A stretch of 64,000 nucleotides of DNA from Wyeomyia smithii (GCF_029784165.1 NC_073696.1:110042665-110106664); one strand, 5' to 3'. Shown: positions 18,769-31,780, counted from the first letter of the stretch. Made by a program: numbers and translations. Notes: generated from the letters alone by a model not told the origin.

Positions 18769-21290
18769 TGTAAAAAGTGCAGATCGAGCGTATATGTATA
18801 TGTATAGTCTCTTTTCCGTTACTATTTGGTTCACAGGTGCACGATTGCTAAAAATCTGCTCCTATGCAGCGATTTAAAATTTATTGTATTTCTACGTCAG
18901 GTTTCAACTGCTTCTTCCTTGGTTTAGACTTATACGATAGTAATACTGTTGATATTCGCCTAGCTTCTCGTGTGAAGTTGGTTGCTTGATTGGTATATGT
19001 GTGTGTGTATGTGTCTTTGTGTAAGCCGGAAAAGACAATATTGGCTGGCGTGATAAATCCCGTTTCCGTTGATTTAGCGGATGCTTTTCTTCGCTCGTGA
19101 CGTACCTTCGCTAGGGTTTTGCAATTCAAATGAAAAAACTGTTTGCTGAAAGAAAAGAAGGGAAAACGATTTGAATTAAACTTACTATGGTTGTGAGCAC
19201 TGCGGAAAAATAATTGCAATCCATCGAAGAAGGAAAATGGAACCGACATTATTACACCAATAATGTCTATTATTATTACCACAATTCTGTCTGTGTGCTA
19301 TTAAATATTGATTAAAAAATAATTACAAATTATTCTCAAAGAAACGATACATGAAAAGACTCTAGTTAATATCCGGTGTATTTATTCTTTATTCCAGAGC
19401 CTTGAGTACGAGCTTTTCTCATACTATTTGTACAGTAATCAAAACCCGAGTTGTAAATTTACACCGGAATCATTGATTACCATTACTGCCTTGAAGTATA
19501 ATATGGTTACCACATTTGAATATTCTCAAGGTAATCTCCCCCTTTCCAGTTGAATTTTTTGCTGAGCCAACATTATGTGCTTGCACCTATGACAATTGAT
19601 AGGATTACTTATGTACATAAGCCACCTGCGTAACTTTATTCCAACAATGTTGACGTGAGCGTACTTGCGTTCACGCGACGTTATCTGAACGTGTACTGAA
19701 ATCGATATTGAAAAGGGAAGAGAAAGCTAAAAACACCTACCTTATTGCAGGTAGCGATTAGTTCTTGAGTGACAGGTGCGAATTAGTTTAACTTGAGTGT
19801 TAGTGTGCTAATGCTGATTTGGCATTATTCAATTAACGTCCGGTTTTTGCGGTTTGTCACACCGTCGTCAGTACCGAAATAGTTTTGCAATAAATTTCTC
19901 ATTGATTAGTTGTTTTTTTTTCTCAGCAATCTTGAAGGTTGTAAAAAATCGTTACTCTGAGCGGTGTTCAAATTTCAAGCCATTAAATTTATGGGAAAAT
20001 CTTGTTCAGTTAGTCTCGAGGCACAGTATTGATTTGATATGTTAACCATCGTATTTTCAAACTGGGTTGAAAAAAGTTATTGAAGTCTGTAGAATCATAG
20101 TGCTTGCTTTGTAAATTTGCTATAGTTTTAATACTTAATAAAAATAAGTCATACCCTACAAACCAGCATGCTTTTCAGTCCATTCTCATCCTTTGCTTAC
20201 AACGTCGATATTTTTCCACACGCTTCATCCCAGTAGCTGCATTATTTCCAAGTCAATGAATGCAATGAAATGTTTTGCAATGTTCGCGATACTTTTGATT
20301 CATATAATATAGCCAGCATCAGTGACACAAAAAAGAGAAGTGCAACACATAACAATGCTACCAGGAGTCCAGCATATTCTATTGTATCACGCAGTAATCA
20401 AGTAGCTCAACTTGTTATTCAATATTTGCTTTTAAAGAACGGATGCATTCTAGAATCTAGATGAACATTTAACTTTAACTTTTAAGTTAAAATTTTGACG
20501 AATTATTTCGCCGAAAACCACCGACAAAAGAAAACAAGCATTTGAAAGCAGCTATAACCCACTACGAAACTTCATTATAAAATAATCTGCACAAGGTTAA
20601 CTTCTGCTTGCATCAACGATATAGGTACATAAAAGCCGAAAAAAGGTTTTTTTTTAATTTTAATTAGAGACGTTTTATCTACTAGGTAGTTTTTGAAAGT
20701 TAATTTTTTTTTATTATATTGGTTGAATTTTCTAAGTACTTGTCCTATGCTACTATTTTAGTAACATTGCTACTGCGGTAAAAAATGTCATCATGTGTGG
20801 TTTGAGTGGTTGAGAACCATGTCACATGTTGGCTACAGAGAAAAATCAGAGAAAAATCTCTTCATCAAATCTATCTCGTGTAATTCCGTAGATTCTATGG
20901 ATTTCTACGGAACTCTCGGTATATTCGACTTCCGTAGAAGTGAAACAAATCCGTAGATCTGGTAAGCCTGTGTCACGTTGGTAGAAGCAATCTTCATTCT
21001 TCTTGATGACGTGCTGATAGACATCATCCTGGAAAAGACGTACATTGCATCGTATGATACTAAACGATACGACTTCGCAACCCTCTGGCAAATGAGTCTG
21101 TTGGTACTTTAAAGTTTGCTACGATAACTGTTAGTGCCTAGTGCTTTGGGCAACACCGCCCCATCAAACCTAAGAATAGACGAGACCACGCTGACAAGAA
21201 GTTTACGCCTACTGCTTACAGCTGAGCTTTATGACAACATTTAAGATAGTGCTGCAATAGCCGCTGAGGCTTTCTCCCAAGCGTGAACTT
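18769..21290. other. upstream region of the elav-like gene, no further coding exon found
   Basis: AT-rich, presumably 5' intron, UTR or promoter sequence. No three-part match (acceptor, donor, ORF) to ELAV coding sequence. An 81-codon minus frame at 20846-21091 and short frames at 19854-20464 are unassigned. Confidence 0.35.
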
Positions 21291-21418
21291 ATCATCAACC
21301 ATAATCCCCTAGAGCCCTACTATTTTCACAAATTAAAAACCGAATAACTGAGAAGCAACATGGCTTCTTCAAGGGCCGTTCAACATCGACCAATTTACTT
21401 GAATTTATAAATTATTCA

Positions 21419-21925
21419 TTGAATGCAATGGATAATGGACACCATGTAGAAGCTATTTACACAGATTTCAGTAAGGCATTTGATCGCATAGACATACCAA
21501 TGCTACTTTTCAAATTGCAAAAAATGGGAACTGAGCCAGAACTCCTGAAGTGGCTCGAATCATATTTAACCAATCGCCAACAAATAGTTAAATTTAATGA
21601 ACAAAACTCAAATCCGATTCTAGTCACTTCTGGTGTCCCCCAAGGCTCTCATTTAGGACCTCTTCTTTTCATCTTGTACGTTTCCTTTATTCTCAAAAAA
21701 TTAAAAGTGTCAATTTATGCCGACGATATGAAGCTCTTTTGGGAAATAAGAAATGAAGAAGACATCAATGCATTCAAGAATGAAATATACATATTCTACA
21801 CATGGTGTAAAAAAAGCTTACTAGAGTTAAATGTACAAAATATGCAACCACATATCATTCTGTCGAAAAAGAACAACACCAAACATTACAATATCATTAG
21901 GAAACCAAACTGTAGCAAATTGTGA
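21419..21925 (+). pseudogene. LINE RT fragment, palm domain (frame 1)
   Basis: 168-codon open piece holding RT motifs 3-5: IYTDFSKAFDRID, SGVPQGSHLGPLLF and IYADDMKLF. It continues in the other frame from about 21890. Not a functional enzyme. Confidence 0.7.
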
Positions 21926-22340
21926 AAGAGTTAGGGACTTAGGAGTTGTCTTAGACTCTAAGCTAACCTTCATTGATCACTACAACACAATAATCCACAA
22001 AGCTAATAACATGCTAGGATTTATAAAGCGCTTTTGTTTCAACTTTCAGGATCCGTATACCATCAAAACATTATATATAGCCTATGTAAGATCGATACTG
22101 GAATACTGCAGCATTGTATGGTCACCCTATACAATCACACACGAAGAAAGAATTTGGACATCATTTCCTCTTCCATCATATGAAGCTCGTTGCATGCTCA
22201 TAAACATACAATCATTGAAAGAGCGTCGTGAATTCGCAATAGTATCATTTGTAAACGACATCGTTTCGCAGCGCATTGATTCAGCTACACTTTTATCTAA
22301 GCTAAATTTCTACGCACCTCTTAGACAACTTCGAAATTGA
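21880..22340 (+). pseudogene. LINE RT fragment, thumb domain (frame 2)
   Basis: Continuation after the frameshift: VRDLGVVLDSKLTF, ANNMLGFIKRFCFNFQDPYT, YVRSILEYCSIVWSP and SLKERREFAIVSFVNDI. Similar in plan to the CR1/T1-like element at 32.3-35.2 kb but not the same subfamily. Confidence 0.68.
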
Positions 22341-22619
22341 AACACGTTTGCCACCATTCATTACCGCACAAATTATGCAAAATTCGGGCCCTTCAATCGT
22401 ATGATGGCCACTTACAATCAATACTGCGAAACCATTGACTTTACAATGTCTCGGCATGAACTTAAACACTTTTTTAGCTCAATACGCAATCGCAACGCTT
22501 ATTAAAAAAAATAGTTTGTAAGTAAACATTGTATTGGAATATTATAATATTGTATATTGTCTACTTCTGATTGACGAGATTAATAAATGAATAAAGAGCT
22601 TTCAAGATCGCTTTGATGT

Positions 22620-23615
22620 AATGGTGTAGTCTGCGATTCTGACCGCCGCATGTCATTCGGATCTACGGTTATCCAAAACCGTAACCTCTGTCTTATGGTG
22701 CGCTGACTCCAATTTCCTGGAATGCATACAGTCCTCGACCTTGCGTATGTAGTGCGTCCTCTCTATCTCTCCGATTACCTCACCGTAGAACTCTGACGTT
22801 ATGTCGTTCACAAAACCAACGATTACAACCCCTCTTAGTTTTCAATAAACCGAAAAAGTTTTTATTGTATTATCTTCAAATACAACATCTTGAGAACATT
22901 TTCACAAATTTTCATAAAGATCTGAGCAAAAGGAAGAAAGTTAGAGTGATTTGCAGCGCGCCTCGCCACGGCCGCATAAGCTAAACTTGAAACTTTACAC
23001 GCGATTATCTCGGAATAGTGTTTTCCGGAAAATGACTTTGCCGTGATCCTGATTGCGGGAAAACTACTGAACCGATTTCCTTCATCTTTAATTTTAAATT
23101 TTCGTTATTAAATTCACCGGTCCTTGAACGATCGCGTTTTGAAACATACAGTTACATTTTGCCGCAAAAAATTTTTAATGCAATTTTTGGCGCTCAAAAC
23201 GTGCATTTTCTGGGAAAAACGTTCCCATTTGCACTGAAAACAAAATGCTCATAAAAGCGATCGTTCAAGGACCCGGCACACTTCCAAACTAATGAAATAA
23301 TATGAGTTTTTTGATTTCGATTCTCGACCAAAAAGGTATATAACCCCTTAAACTTCATCATATGTGAAAGTCTTGGTAACGAAAAGAATAGCATCCCGCG
23401 TAGACCTATGGGTCCCCTGGCGGTTTTCCAGCCTGCGGCAATAGGACCAGTATCTGTCGTTTCCACATCTCATCTAAGCACTTCTGCATGACCAAATTTA
23501 GAATTCTTTCCTGTCCCGGTGCCTCGCTTTCTTTCAAGGAGTTGGCGATCACGATAAGTTCCTCAATCGTAATCCTTGCCTCCTGCTCCGCCTCGGCACG
23601 ACTTAACCTTACGAA
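22620..23615 (-). pseudogene. R1-clade-like LINE fragment split by a MITE
   Basis: Minus-strand translation of about 23470-23610 gives EEARITIEELIVIANSLKES and EAPGQERILN, like the R1 pre-RT segment (LK-KKAPGPDG-PN). Minus translation of about 22640-22800 gives SAHHKTEVTVLDNRRSE, like the R1 region after FADD (LAHHKTEVVVV). Between them lies the 22835-23347 MITE copy. Very degenerate, and the RT core is lost. The call rests on short motifs. Confidence 0.42.
22835..23347 (-). mobile_element. TTAA-target MITE, copy 1 (one end lost, ~510 bp)
   Basis: The right end keeps the 18-bp terminus AAAAAGGTATATAACCCC (23330-23347) followed by TTAA (23348-23351). It is the reverse complement of the element at 52408-53150 over most of its length, for example CAAGGACCCGGCACAC and GGCGAGGCGCGC in mirrored positions. 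It lacks about 200 bp of internal sequence that copy 2 has. The left terminus is missing at about 22834. Orientation is given relative to copy 2. Confidence 0.82.
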
Positions 23616-23734
23616 AAATCCTCGCTGAATTTTGAGAGTCTAACCTACAGATTCACCATCTATTCACAGACTTCAGGGAAGCGTAATATTCAGAAATGGG
23701 TTATGGTGGATTATGCTAAAACATAGTTTCACAA

Positions 23735-23850
23735 CCAAACTTACTGTTCAACATCGCATTGGAAGGTGCTAGATGGCAGACGAAGTCTCACATGCTCTTA
23801 AATTTTGCGTTCATTGGTATTAGCCGTAAAGCAGTTCAAATGGTGAGTTG
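23735..23850 (+). pseudogene. small RTE-like RT fragment
   Basis: Plus translation reads NLLFNIALEGARWQTKSH and MLLNFAFIGISRKAVQMV. It matches the RTE palm seen elsewhere in this window (LLFNRALEGAIRW, SHMLLGFADDIDII) with the FADD box decayed and an internal deletion. Confidence 0.5.
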
Positions 23851-23884
23851 ACAACCTGATAGTTAATTCAAACATAGCTCCTAT

Positions 23885-25510
23885 CTCTTACTTCACTTAC
23901 TTTACTTTTATAGCGACAGATCGTTATCCAGAATCCAGAATACGTCTCCACAAAACTCGGACTTGGGCTGCTACTCTCCAGTCTCCCCTAACACCTGCTG
24001 CTCTGGCAACCTCGTCGACAGCACACATCCAGTGCGTGGGCGGTCTGCCTCGAAGTCGTCGGCCTCTATCCGGTTCTCTGCTAAATATTATCATTGCCGG
24101 TCGCTCATCCGTGCTACATGGCCAGCCAACTGTGACCTGCCGTGTTTCATCAGCTTGACAATATCAGCGTATTTGTATACTTCGTACAGCTCGTGATTCA
24201 TGCGCCTGTGCCACACCCCGTTCTCTAATTTGCTTCCGAGTGTTGATCGCAGGATTCTACGCTCGAAGACCCCAAGCGCTCGTCGATCGACCTCCTTCCA
24301 CGTCCACGATTCATGTCCGTAGAGCGCCACCGGGAGGATTACAGTCCTATGGAGCGCAAATTTCGTACGGATCTGTAGGCTGCGGGACCTAAGCTGGCTA
24401 CGCAATCCGTAATAAGCCCTATTCGCCGCCGCAATCCGTCTCTTCACCTCGCGGCTCACCTCGTTGTCACATGTCACTAAAGTACCAAGATAAACAAATT
24501 CGTCGACCACTTCGAAAGTATCCCCATCCATCTCCACCGCAGCACCAACACCCGTAGAACTACCACGCTCTCTGCCAGCCACCATGTACTTCATTTTGGC
24601 AGTGTTTATGGTGAGTCCAATTCTCGCAGCTTCCCTTTTGAGAGCCGTAAAGGCCTCCTCAACTGCTCTACGGTTAACACCAATTATATCAATGTCGTCT
24701 GCAAAGCCCAGAAGCATGTGAGACTTAGTGATGATGGTGCCGCTCCTCTGCACACCTACCCATCGTATTGCACCTTCCAAAGCTCTGTTGAACAGCAAGT
24801 TCGAGAGCCCGTCACCTTGCTTCAGACCATCCAACGTCACAAACGCGTCCGAAAATTCGCCCGCTGTCCTGACGCATGATGTGAAACCGTCAAGCGCCGT
24901 ACGTAACAGTTTAATTAGCTTTGCTGGGAAACCATGTTCTAGCATTATTCGCCAAAGCTCGTTGCGTTTCACCGCCTTAAAGTCTATGAACAGATGATGC
25001 GTCTACAAGTTGTGTTCTCGAAACTTGTCGAGAATCTGTCTCAAGTTAAACATCTGGTCCGTTGTAGATCGTCCCACTCGAAAACCGCATTGGTATTCTC
25101 CAACAAAGGCTTCCTGCAACGGCCTCAGTCGATCAGCATGTGGTCGATCTGGGAGCAGGCCCCTCCATTGGGGTGTCTCCAAGTGTGCTTCCGAATGTGC
25201 AGATGGCCATTCCCCTGGCCGCGGGGAAGTTCACTAATCTCAAGCCGTTGTCGTTGGTGGTAGAATGAAAGCTTTCCCTACCAATAACGGGACGAAAGAG
25301 CTCCTTTCGTCCGACTTGTGCGTTCGTACTCCGATAACGATCTTTATATCGTGCTGTAGGCACTCTCCATACGTTTTCTCAAGGAGCTCATAGAACTCCT
25401 CCTTTACGTCATTGGTTTTATCGTTTGTCGGCGCGTACACGCTGATAAGGCTGATTGGTTGATTGTATAATCTGCCCTTGATCCTCAATACGCAGAGACG
25501 GTCATTAACC
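23885..25510 (-). mobile_element. RTE/JAM-like LINE, endonuclease piece plus RT piece with internal deletion
   Basis: Minus strand, from the high end: endonuclease fragment (LRIKGRLYNQPISLISVYAP, EFYELLEKTYGECLQHDIKI, about 25500-25330), then EN fragment RPVIGRESFHSTTNDNGLRL (about 25300-25240). The element then jumps at about 25140 to the RT with LKQGDGLSNLLFNRALEGAI and HMLLGFADDIDIIG. The 3' part reads VDEVARAAGVRGDWRVAAQV up to a tail with AGTAAAGTAAGTGAAGTAAG at about 23885-23905. The connector and RT fingers are deleted. The same 3' tail motif occurs at 51727. Confidence 0.78.
24091..24972 (-). pseudogene. RTE-like reverse transcriptase, 293-codon open fragment
   Basis: Holds RT motifs from ELWRIMLEHGFPAKLIKLL through LDGLKQGDGLSNLLFN and GFADDIDII (catalytic FADD) to the thumb (FEVVDEFVYLGTLVTCDNEV) and the C-terminal segment (HRRMNHELYEVYKYADIVKL). 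This is the best-preserved RT in the window, but it is truncated before the fingers and so inactive. Confidence 0.78.
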
Positions 25511-25571
25511 TAATAACACTCCTGCCTCACAAGTTCCTATATCGCACTTTCACGAGTCATGTGATTATACT

Positions 25572-28510
25572 AGACTGCAAGTTGTAGTATGGACACAAAT
25601 GGTTGGTGTTGCCTAGGCAATGTTGTCATCCTACAACAGCTTTGTAAGAAGGTGCGACGTCGCGTCTGTTCACCATAATGGTGCTGCTCAAAACAGCGTC
25701 TGATCTCCCTGTTAGGGGCGGCTGATCAACGTGTTGGTGTCCGCGTGGTACTCTCAACAGAGCTGCAATGGGTCCCCTATATGTTACAAACACCGTAAGA
25801 GACCGGAGCAATCCGTATGGACCTAGGCAACGAAGTTAGGACTACGATTGGAAACTTGGGACATGAAACTGCAGATCGCTCTGCCTTTCAGGATGCGACT
25901 GGATAATCTGCGACGGGCTATATCCACGCAACTTCAAAGTCGTAGCGCTGCAGAAACTTTGTTGGACGAGGCAGAAGGTATGGAAAAGCGGGCAACGGGT
26001 GGCTACTTTCTATCACACTACCAGCGAGCCGGGAGCCGACTTCATAGTACTGGGCAAGGTGCGTCAACGCGTGATGAGGCCGCGGCCGATCAACGCAAAG
26101 ATGGTTCTTCAACTACAGCATCATCAAGGCGCACTACCCACATGAAGGAAGAACCGACGACGAGAAGGAAGCGTTCTACACACAGCTAGAGCAGGTCTAC
26201 GAAAGCTATCCGTGACTGGACGTGGAAGTCGTCATTGGGGACATGGATGCTAAGGTAGAACGGGAGGCAATGTACAGATCGGTAACAGGCCCAGATAGCC
26301 TGCACGCCGTGTTTAATGATGCGGCCTCCCGTGGCCAAGGTAGCTTCTTCCTCCGCAAAGATATCCATAGAACCACCTGGAGATCACCCGAACAACAGAC
26401 AGAGAATCAAATCGACCTCGTTCTAAACGACGGCAGCTTCTTCTCCGACATCATCAATGTTCGTTCCTATCGCAGTGCGAATATAGATTCCGACCACTAC
26501 CCCTGTACCGAAGTCGCACGCCTCGACCAAATATCGAGCAACTGCGAGACGCTGGGGTTGCACAGGAATACGCGCGGCAGCTGGAGGCAGCGTTATCCAT
26601 GGAAAAGCAGCCTGGCGCTACTACTCTTGAAGATGGCTGGAGGAGCATTGGATCCGCAATAGGTAACACTGTTGAAGCGCTACCAAGTATAAGAGCTCCG
26701 AATCATAGAAATGACTGGGTTGACGGCGGAAGCAAACAGTTAGTCGAGGAGAAGAACGCAGCACGGGCCAGAATGCTACAACACCGTACAAAAACGAACG
26801 TGGAACGATACCGACGGGCTTCGAACAGCCAGAACTCAGTCCCCCGGAGGAAGAAGCACCAGCTACCTTCTCACGAGTGAGTGGAAGGTGATCGAAAGGT
26901 AGAAGCAGCTCTTCGATGAGCGCGAGGACGGTATGGCAACCGATCTTGGTGCACGAGCAGAAGACAACAGGAAGCCAGACCCCAATCTCCTAGAACTGGA
27001 GGTGGCAATTAGCAGGCTAGAAAACAATAAAGCAGCTGAAGTGAACTAACTTCTCAGCGGGCTGTTGAGAAACGGTGGAGAAACACTGGCTAGAGCCGTG
27101 TACTGGGTCATTCTCAAGATTTGGGATGAAGAACACGATTCGGCAGATTATTTAGTAGTTTCGCGAATACAAGGTGCCCACACATCTTTTATTCATCTAT
27201 TTCAAATCGGCATACGGCACAATCGATCGAGATAAGCTATGGCAAATTATGCGCGACTACGGATTTCCGGACAAACTAACGCGGTTGGTCAAAGCGACGA
27301 TGGATCGAGTGATGTGTGTAGTTCGAGTATCTGGAACACCCTCGAGCTCTTCGAAACGAAGAGGTTTTACTCCTGCCTCACATGGCAAGGTGATAGTCTC
27401 TCATGCCTGCTGTTTAATATTGCTCTGAAAGGTGTCATTAGAAGAGCGGGAAATAACACGAGTGTCGGTTCAACTGTTCGGCATCGTCGACAATATCGAG
27501 ATTGTGGCTCGGACCTTTATGAAGATGGCGGATACGTACATCGGACTAAAGGTCGAATCCAAACGGATTGGACTGGTCATCAATGCATCGAAGATGAAGT
27601 ACGTGAAAGGAAGGGGTTCACGAGATGACACTACTAACCTCCCACCTCGAGTTCAAGTTGGTGGTGATGAAATCTAAGTGGTCCACGAGTTCGTGTACCT
27701 GGGCTCGCTAGTAACTGCAGACAACAAAACCAGCAGAGAAATTCATCGGCGCATTATTTGTTTATTAAACTTTAATTATGGCTATTATGGCAGGAAATCG
27801 TGCATACTTTGGTCTCCGGAGGACACTCCGATCGAGTAGATTCGCCGACGTACCAACTTAACCATCTACAAGACGCTGTTCAGACCGATAGTCTTCAACG
27901 GGCATGAGTCATGGACTATGCTTGTGGAGGACCAACGCGCCCTTGCTGTCTTTGAGCGGAAGGTATTGCGTACCGTCGTCGGTGGACTGCAGAAGGAAAA
28001 CGGCACGTAAGCAAAGCAAAGCCTTGGTGCTACATTCCGATTCGGAACTTGACCTTCTGTTTATTTATACACTTCGCAGCCGACTGTGTTTGCAGGACAA
28101 TTGCGGGGCTAGTGCTACGATCCTACTGACACTAACACTCTCTCTCGAGCCGAGACTCGAACCTACGACTGGCTTGTTAGGCCAACATCGTACCTCGAGA
28201 CCATCTGGGAGATTGAGAACGGCACGTGAAGGCGAATCTATCTTTCGGCCACATTGCCAAGATTGGCAGATTGCGATGGGCTGGGCATGTCGTAAGGATG
28301 TCGGACGACAGCCCGATGAAGAGGGTTCTTGAAACCAATGCGTCAGGGACGAGACGGAAAGGTGCACAGCGGGTAAGATTGCTGGATCAGGTGGAATACA
28401 ACCTACGGATTCTACGCAGACTGCAGAGCTGGCGAACTGCAGCTATGGACCGAGTGTAATGGAGACGACTCTCACGTACAGCAACAGGCTTGTGACTGCT
28501 TGACAAGGTA
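25572..28510 (+). mobile_element. RTE/JAM-like LINE, degenerate but nearly complete order, with nested SINE
   Basis: The 5' leader from about 25572 is homologous to that at about 62215 (shared ACAGCGTCTGATCTCC type and GGCGGCTGATCAACGT). Endonuclease pieces: VVIGDMDAKVEREAMYRSVT (about 26230-26290), DIHRTTWRSPEQQTENQIDL (about 26360-26420) and IINVRSYRSANIDSDHY. Connector about 26540-27120. RT: FKSAYGTIDRDKLWQIM (about 27200-27250), SCLLFNIALKGVIRRAG and a decayed FADD region (LFGIVDNIEIV). The 3' end (SYVQQQACDCLT, about 28470-28505) is interrupted by a SINE at 28009-28217. Many stops and shifts. Confidence 0.72.
28009..28217 (-). mobile_element. tRNA-derived SINE (Feilai-like) nested in the RTE
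   Basis: On the minus strand it starts with a tRNA-like head, TGGTCTCGAGGTACGATG (A box, 28203-28186) and GGTTCGAGTC (B box, 28163-28154), and ends CAAGGCTTTGCTTTGC near 28010. It is flanked by a 10-bp duplication AACGGCACGT (27999-28008 and 28218-28227), which is single-copy sequence of the RTE. Pol III promoter boxes plus a target duplication define a SINE. The Feilai assignment is from memory. Confidence 0.75.
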
Positions 28511-31500
28511 AGTACGGTGGAAGAGGCTTCGGATCTCTCAAGATCTCTGATAAACTCTGCCAAAACAAAGCAACTGGTGGCTGGTAGAGAGCGTTGTAGC
28601 CTGTTGGATGTTGGTGCTGCAGTGGTGATTAAGCTATCAATCCCACGAACAAATAGGCTAGAACTTCATTTGAATCGTTCCAATAAGCTTTAGATTTTTT
28701 GCAAAAAAAAAAAAATTCCGAACAATTCGATAAGAAACATTTCTCGCAGTTTCTTCAAAATCAGCTTCTCCTTGTGAATATAAAAAATACCTTACGAATA
28801 CCGATCCACTGCGGAGGTCGTTAACATCAATAATAAAATCCATCAGCATGCTTTCATCAATTCGCGACATCTGTTATATTTCCACGGTTACCCAAGAAGC
28901 AAGCCACAGCTGTTTAGGTCAATGTTATTTACATAATGGATTAGAAATTTATTTCCCAACTTCTACTGCAAAAAGAGAGCAGACAGCGGATAAAAAATAC
29001 CTAAAATAATACACTACAATCACCAACGCTTCATCGCACCTCATTTGATCGCTGCATCTGCGTATTACTGAATCCATTCAGTACCAACAACAAGCTGACG
29101 GTGGTCATTATTCAAAAGTCAAAAAATATATAATCACTATAAACATCAAGTACCTACGACGTCGCCTATCACGTCATTCGACAAAGAGTACCTACCATGA
29201 AAATTTGCGTTCCAAAAATAGCTACGCATTCATATTTTGGCTGTCTGCGTTCGAGCGGACTATTTTTAAAAAGACTCATTTCCCCGCATGTTTTAGACAT
29301 AATGCATATTCTCTTCCTTCACTCGCGCTTAGCGGCTGGCAGTGCGCATGGATCGAATCGAAATTCGGCGGATGAACCGTTTCTATTCTGGCGGGTTGGA
29401 GATTTTCGGTTTTCTGTCATCTTGATACAAGTTTGAAGACCTCTGTACTCAAAAGATTGCCGGACTGTGTCACGGTGTAAGGTGATGTAATTTATTTTCG
29501 GTACTAAGTGGATTGGATTCAGAAAAATGTTTCGGAGAGTTAAACGAAATTTGACGTTTTAGTTCTAACAACAATCTTATGTTTACGCGTGATGGGGCAT
29601 TTTATATACGGAGCAATATCATACGATCGATATTGATAACATTCAGAACAAATACCAATTAAGTGTTATCAATATATCCAAGCAATAATCGATTTTTCTT
29701 CCTCCTGACTGGTTTATCCAAAATCAAGGGAAAATGTAGCTGTACTAACATATGGTACATGTCGTCAGACTTTATCAGAATCGTAGAAAGTATGGAAAAA
29801 ACAGCACTCATAGGGGAAAATTATCGTCTGGTATGCTTTGTACTATACTTTATTCGATACTGCGACACCGCTATCTCTCATAATGAAGATAAAGCTTTTT
29901 TTCACAACAACAACAATTTCCCCAGCGTTCCAGTGAATCAAATTATAAATTCATCTGAAGTATATTTAATCTGAGAGTACTAATTCGCAAAGTTTGTCAT
30001 TTTTGAAGACAACTAGACTGTGTGCATTAAAAAAATGTTTCACAGTTAGAGGTTTCGTATGTAAGCACACAAAAGTGTTACCAAGCACTAGGAAAATATA
30101 AATTAGAAAACAAAAAACGTCCATCTGATCACTGTAAAATGTTTATTGACAGTACAGGATCGACCCAGAAAACGATTATTAGTAATGCCATCAGAGATTA
30201 AGTTGCGTTTCTACGGTTGTACAATGCAATTTATCAGCATTATTAAGCTAACAAGAGTGTGTATAGTATCAACAATTTAACGTAAAATTTACCGTGGTCG
30301 AATGCCAACCACATTTTGGAATTAAACGACTTGACTCCATAAGCGAAATTATGTGTATCTTGTGACTTAAAGGGCCAATATAATATGTGGAGTTCAATCT
30401 CTCGGTGTGTACACTATAGATCACAAACTCATGCACCAAATGTATGCAGTAGTAAAGATGTGAAAATCATTTATTAATCCATAATGTTTTCCGTTGCGAC
30501 TGTTTCTGCCCAAAAGCTGATTTATGAAATCATGCTGATTTTAGCAGCATAACAGCCAACAGATTACAGAAAATTTTGAAGGTCTCTATTCTGCTAATCT
30601 TAAATCATATGTTTTCATTGTTCCCCGCATTTTCACTCCACTGCGACGAAATTAAAAAAAAAAACCAAATCCATTTAGTGTTAAAATAACTGCGCCAAGA
30701 AAAAGACGATACCAGTGTGCATTTTATTTTTCTATATACATATTCTACGCTATAAAAGCGAACATGCACGATAAAAATAAAACATACCTACAATAATAAA
30801 TAAGCTTCAAACAAAAGTCATAAATATTGCTATTTTTGGTTTGCGGTTGCTATATTCTGCGCGCTTCTTATTTTAATTTACATTTGCACTATTTTCCGCA
30901 TCCTCGATTGCACGTTCTATAGCTTCTTCTGCTTTTTATCACTGCATGGAAAGTTTACGTAACTCAACAGCGCATATTGAGTCATCGGTTTTCATAGGAA
31001 TAAACCTCAAAGTGTCACTAAAATAAAACGACGTAAAATCATAAGCGTAATATTAGTTTGAATCACACTTGTCGTTTTTGATGCACGTTATACGTTATTC
31101 ACATTTAATCGAGAGGTGAAAAGAAACCGATTTGTCAGTACAATTGTTTTCCTACTTAGTCTGTAAATTCGTAGCGCAATATTACCGACTGTCCACCAGT
31201 TCCAGGATACATAAGCACCTTCCAGGCGTCGGGATAATGTTTCAAAGAAAAGCACAAAGGTAGCGTAAACTAAAGATTTCTAACAGGAACTCAAAGAACC
31301 GAAAACAAAAACTAAACGGAAATGAAAGAAAATCGAACGGCCCGAAAAAAACGCGCAACTTGTTCACTTGGCGGAGGGTGAAACAGAATTAAGCCAAAAA
31401 GGCAAAATTTTCCCCCCACAGGACCCACACCGGTAGCACACTAGTACTTACAAGTGGAAAGAGATGGAAAATGAGCCGTACGCGTGTGTGTGTGGTCACC

Positions 31501-31768
31501 GCAGAGTAGTGTAACTTTGTTGACGGTTTCGTAGGGCGCGAGAAACATAATGAAAAGTATGATTTTGTTTGCGTAGAACTATGTCTTACAGTATATTATG
31601 GATGTGATATCAAAATCTGAAACAGCAACCAGCGAAAATGAATTAGTCATTTTTCCTCAGATTCATGAAGTAAAAACTGGATCAATCGGTCAGAAATTTT
31701 TCGAGGATTGGAATCCATTGATTCTTAAAAATGCGATATTAATAAAATGGTGAAATATTGTTCAAATC
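28511..31768. other. AT-rich region, no gene recognised
   Basis: No long open frame with similarity. A 103-codon plus frame (29663-29974) and a 79-codon one (29197-29436) match nothing known. No terminal repeats noticed. Confidence 0.35.
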
Positions 31769-31780
31769 AACGTGGCAAAC

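Larger units (their letters stand above)
21300..22597 (+). mobile_element. 5'-truncated CR1/Jockey-group LINE, reverse transcriptase fragment
   Basis: Starts within the RT fingers (EKQHGFFKGRSTSTNLLEF, about 21350-21410) and runs through AIYTDFSKAFDRIDIPMLLF and VTSGVPQGSHLGPLLFILY to YADDMKLF (catalytic YADD at about 21717-21728). After a frameshift near 21890 it continues RDLGVVLDSKLTFIDHYNT and SILEYCSIVWSPYTI. The C terminus HELKHFFSSIRNRNAY ends just before a short AT-rich tail with AATAAATGAATAAA at about 22582-22597. Broken by one shift and small deletions. The family could be CR1 or a related Jockey lineage. Confidence 0.72.

Noticed and set aside
20846..21091. 81-codon minus-strand frame just upstream of the CR1-like LINE
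   Set aside because: No recognised family and no TE motif; kept as unassigned.
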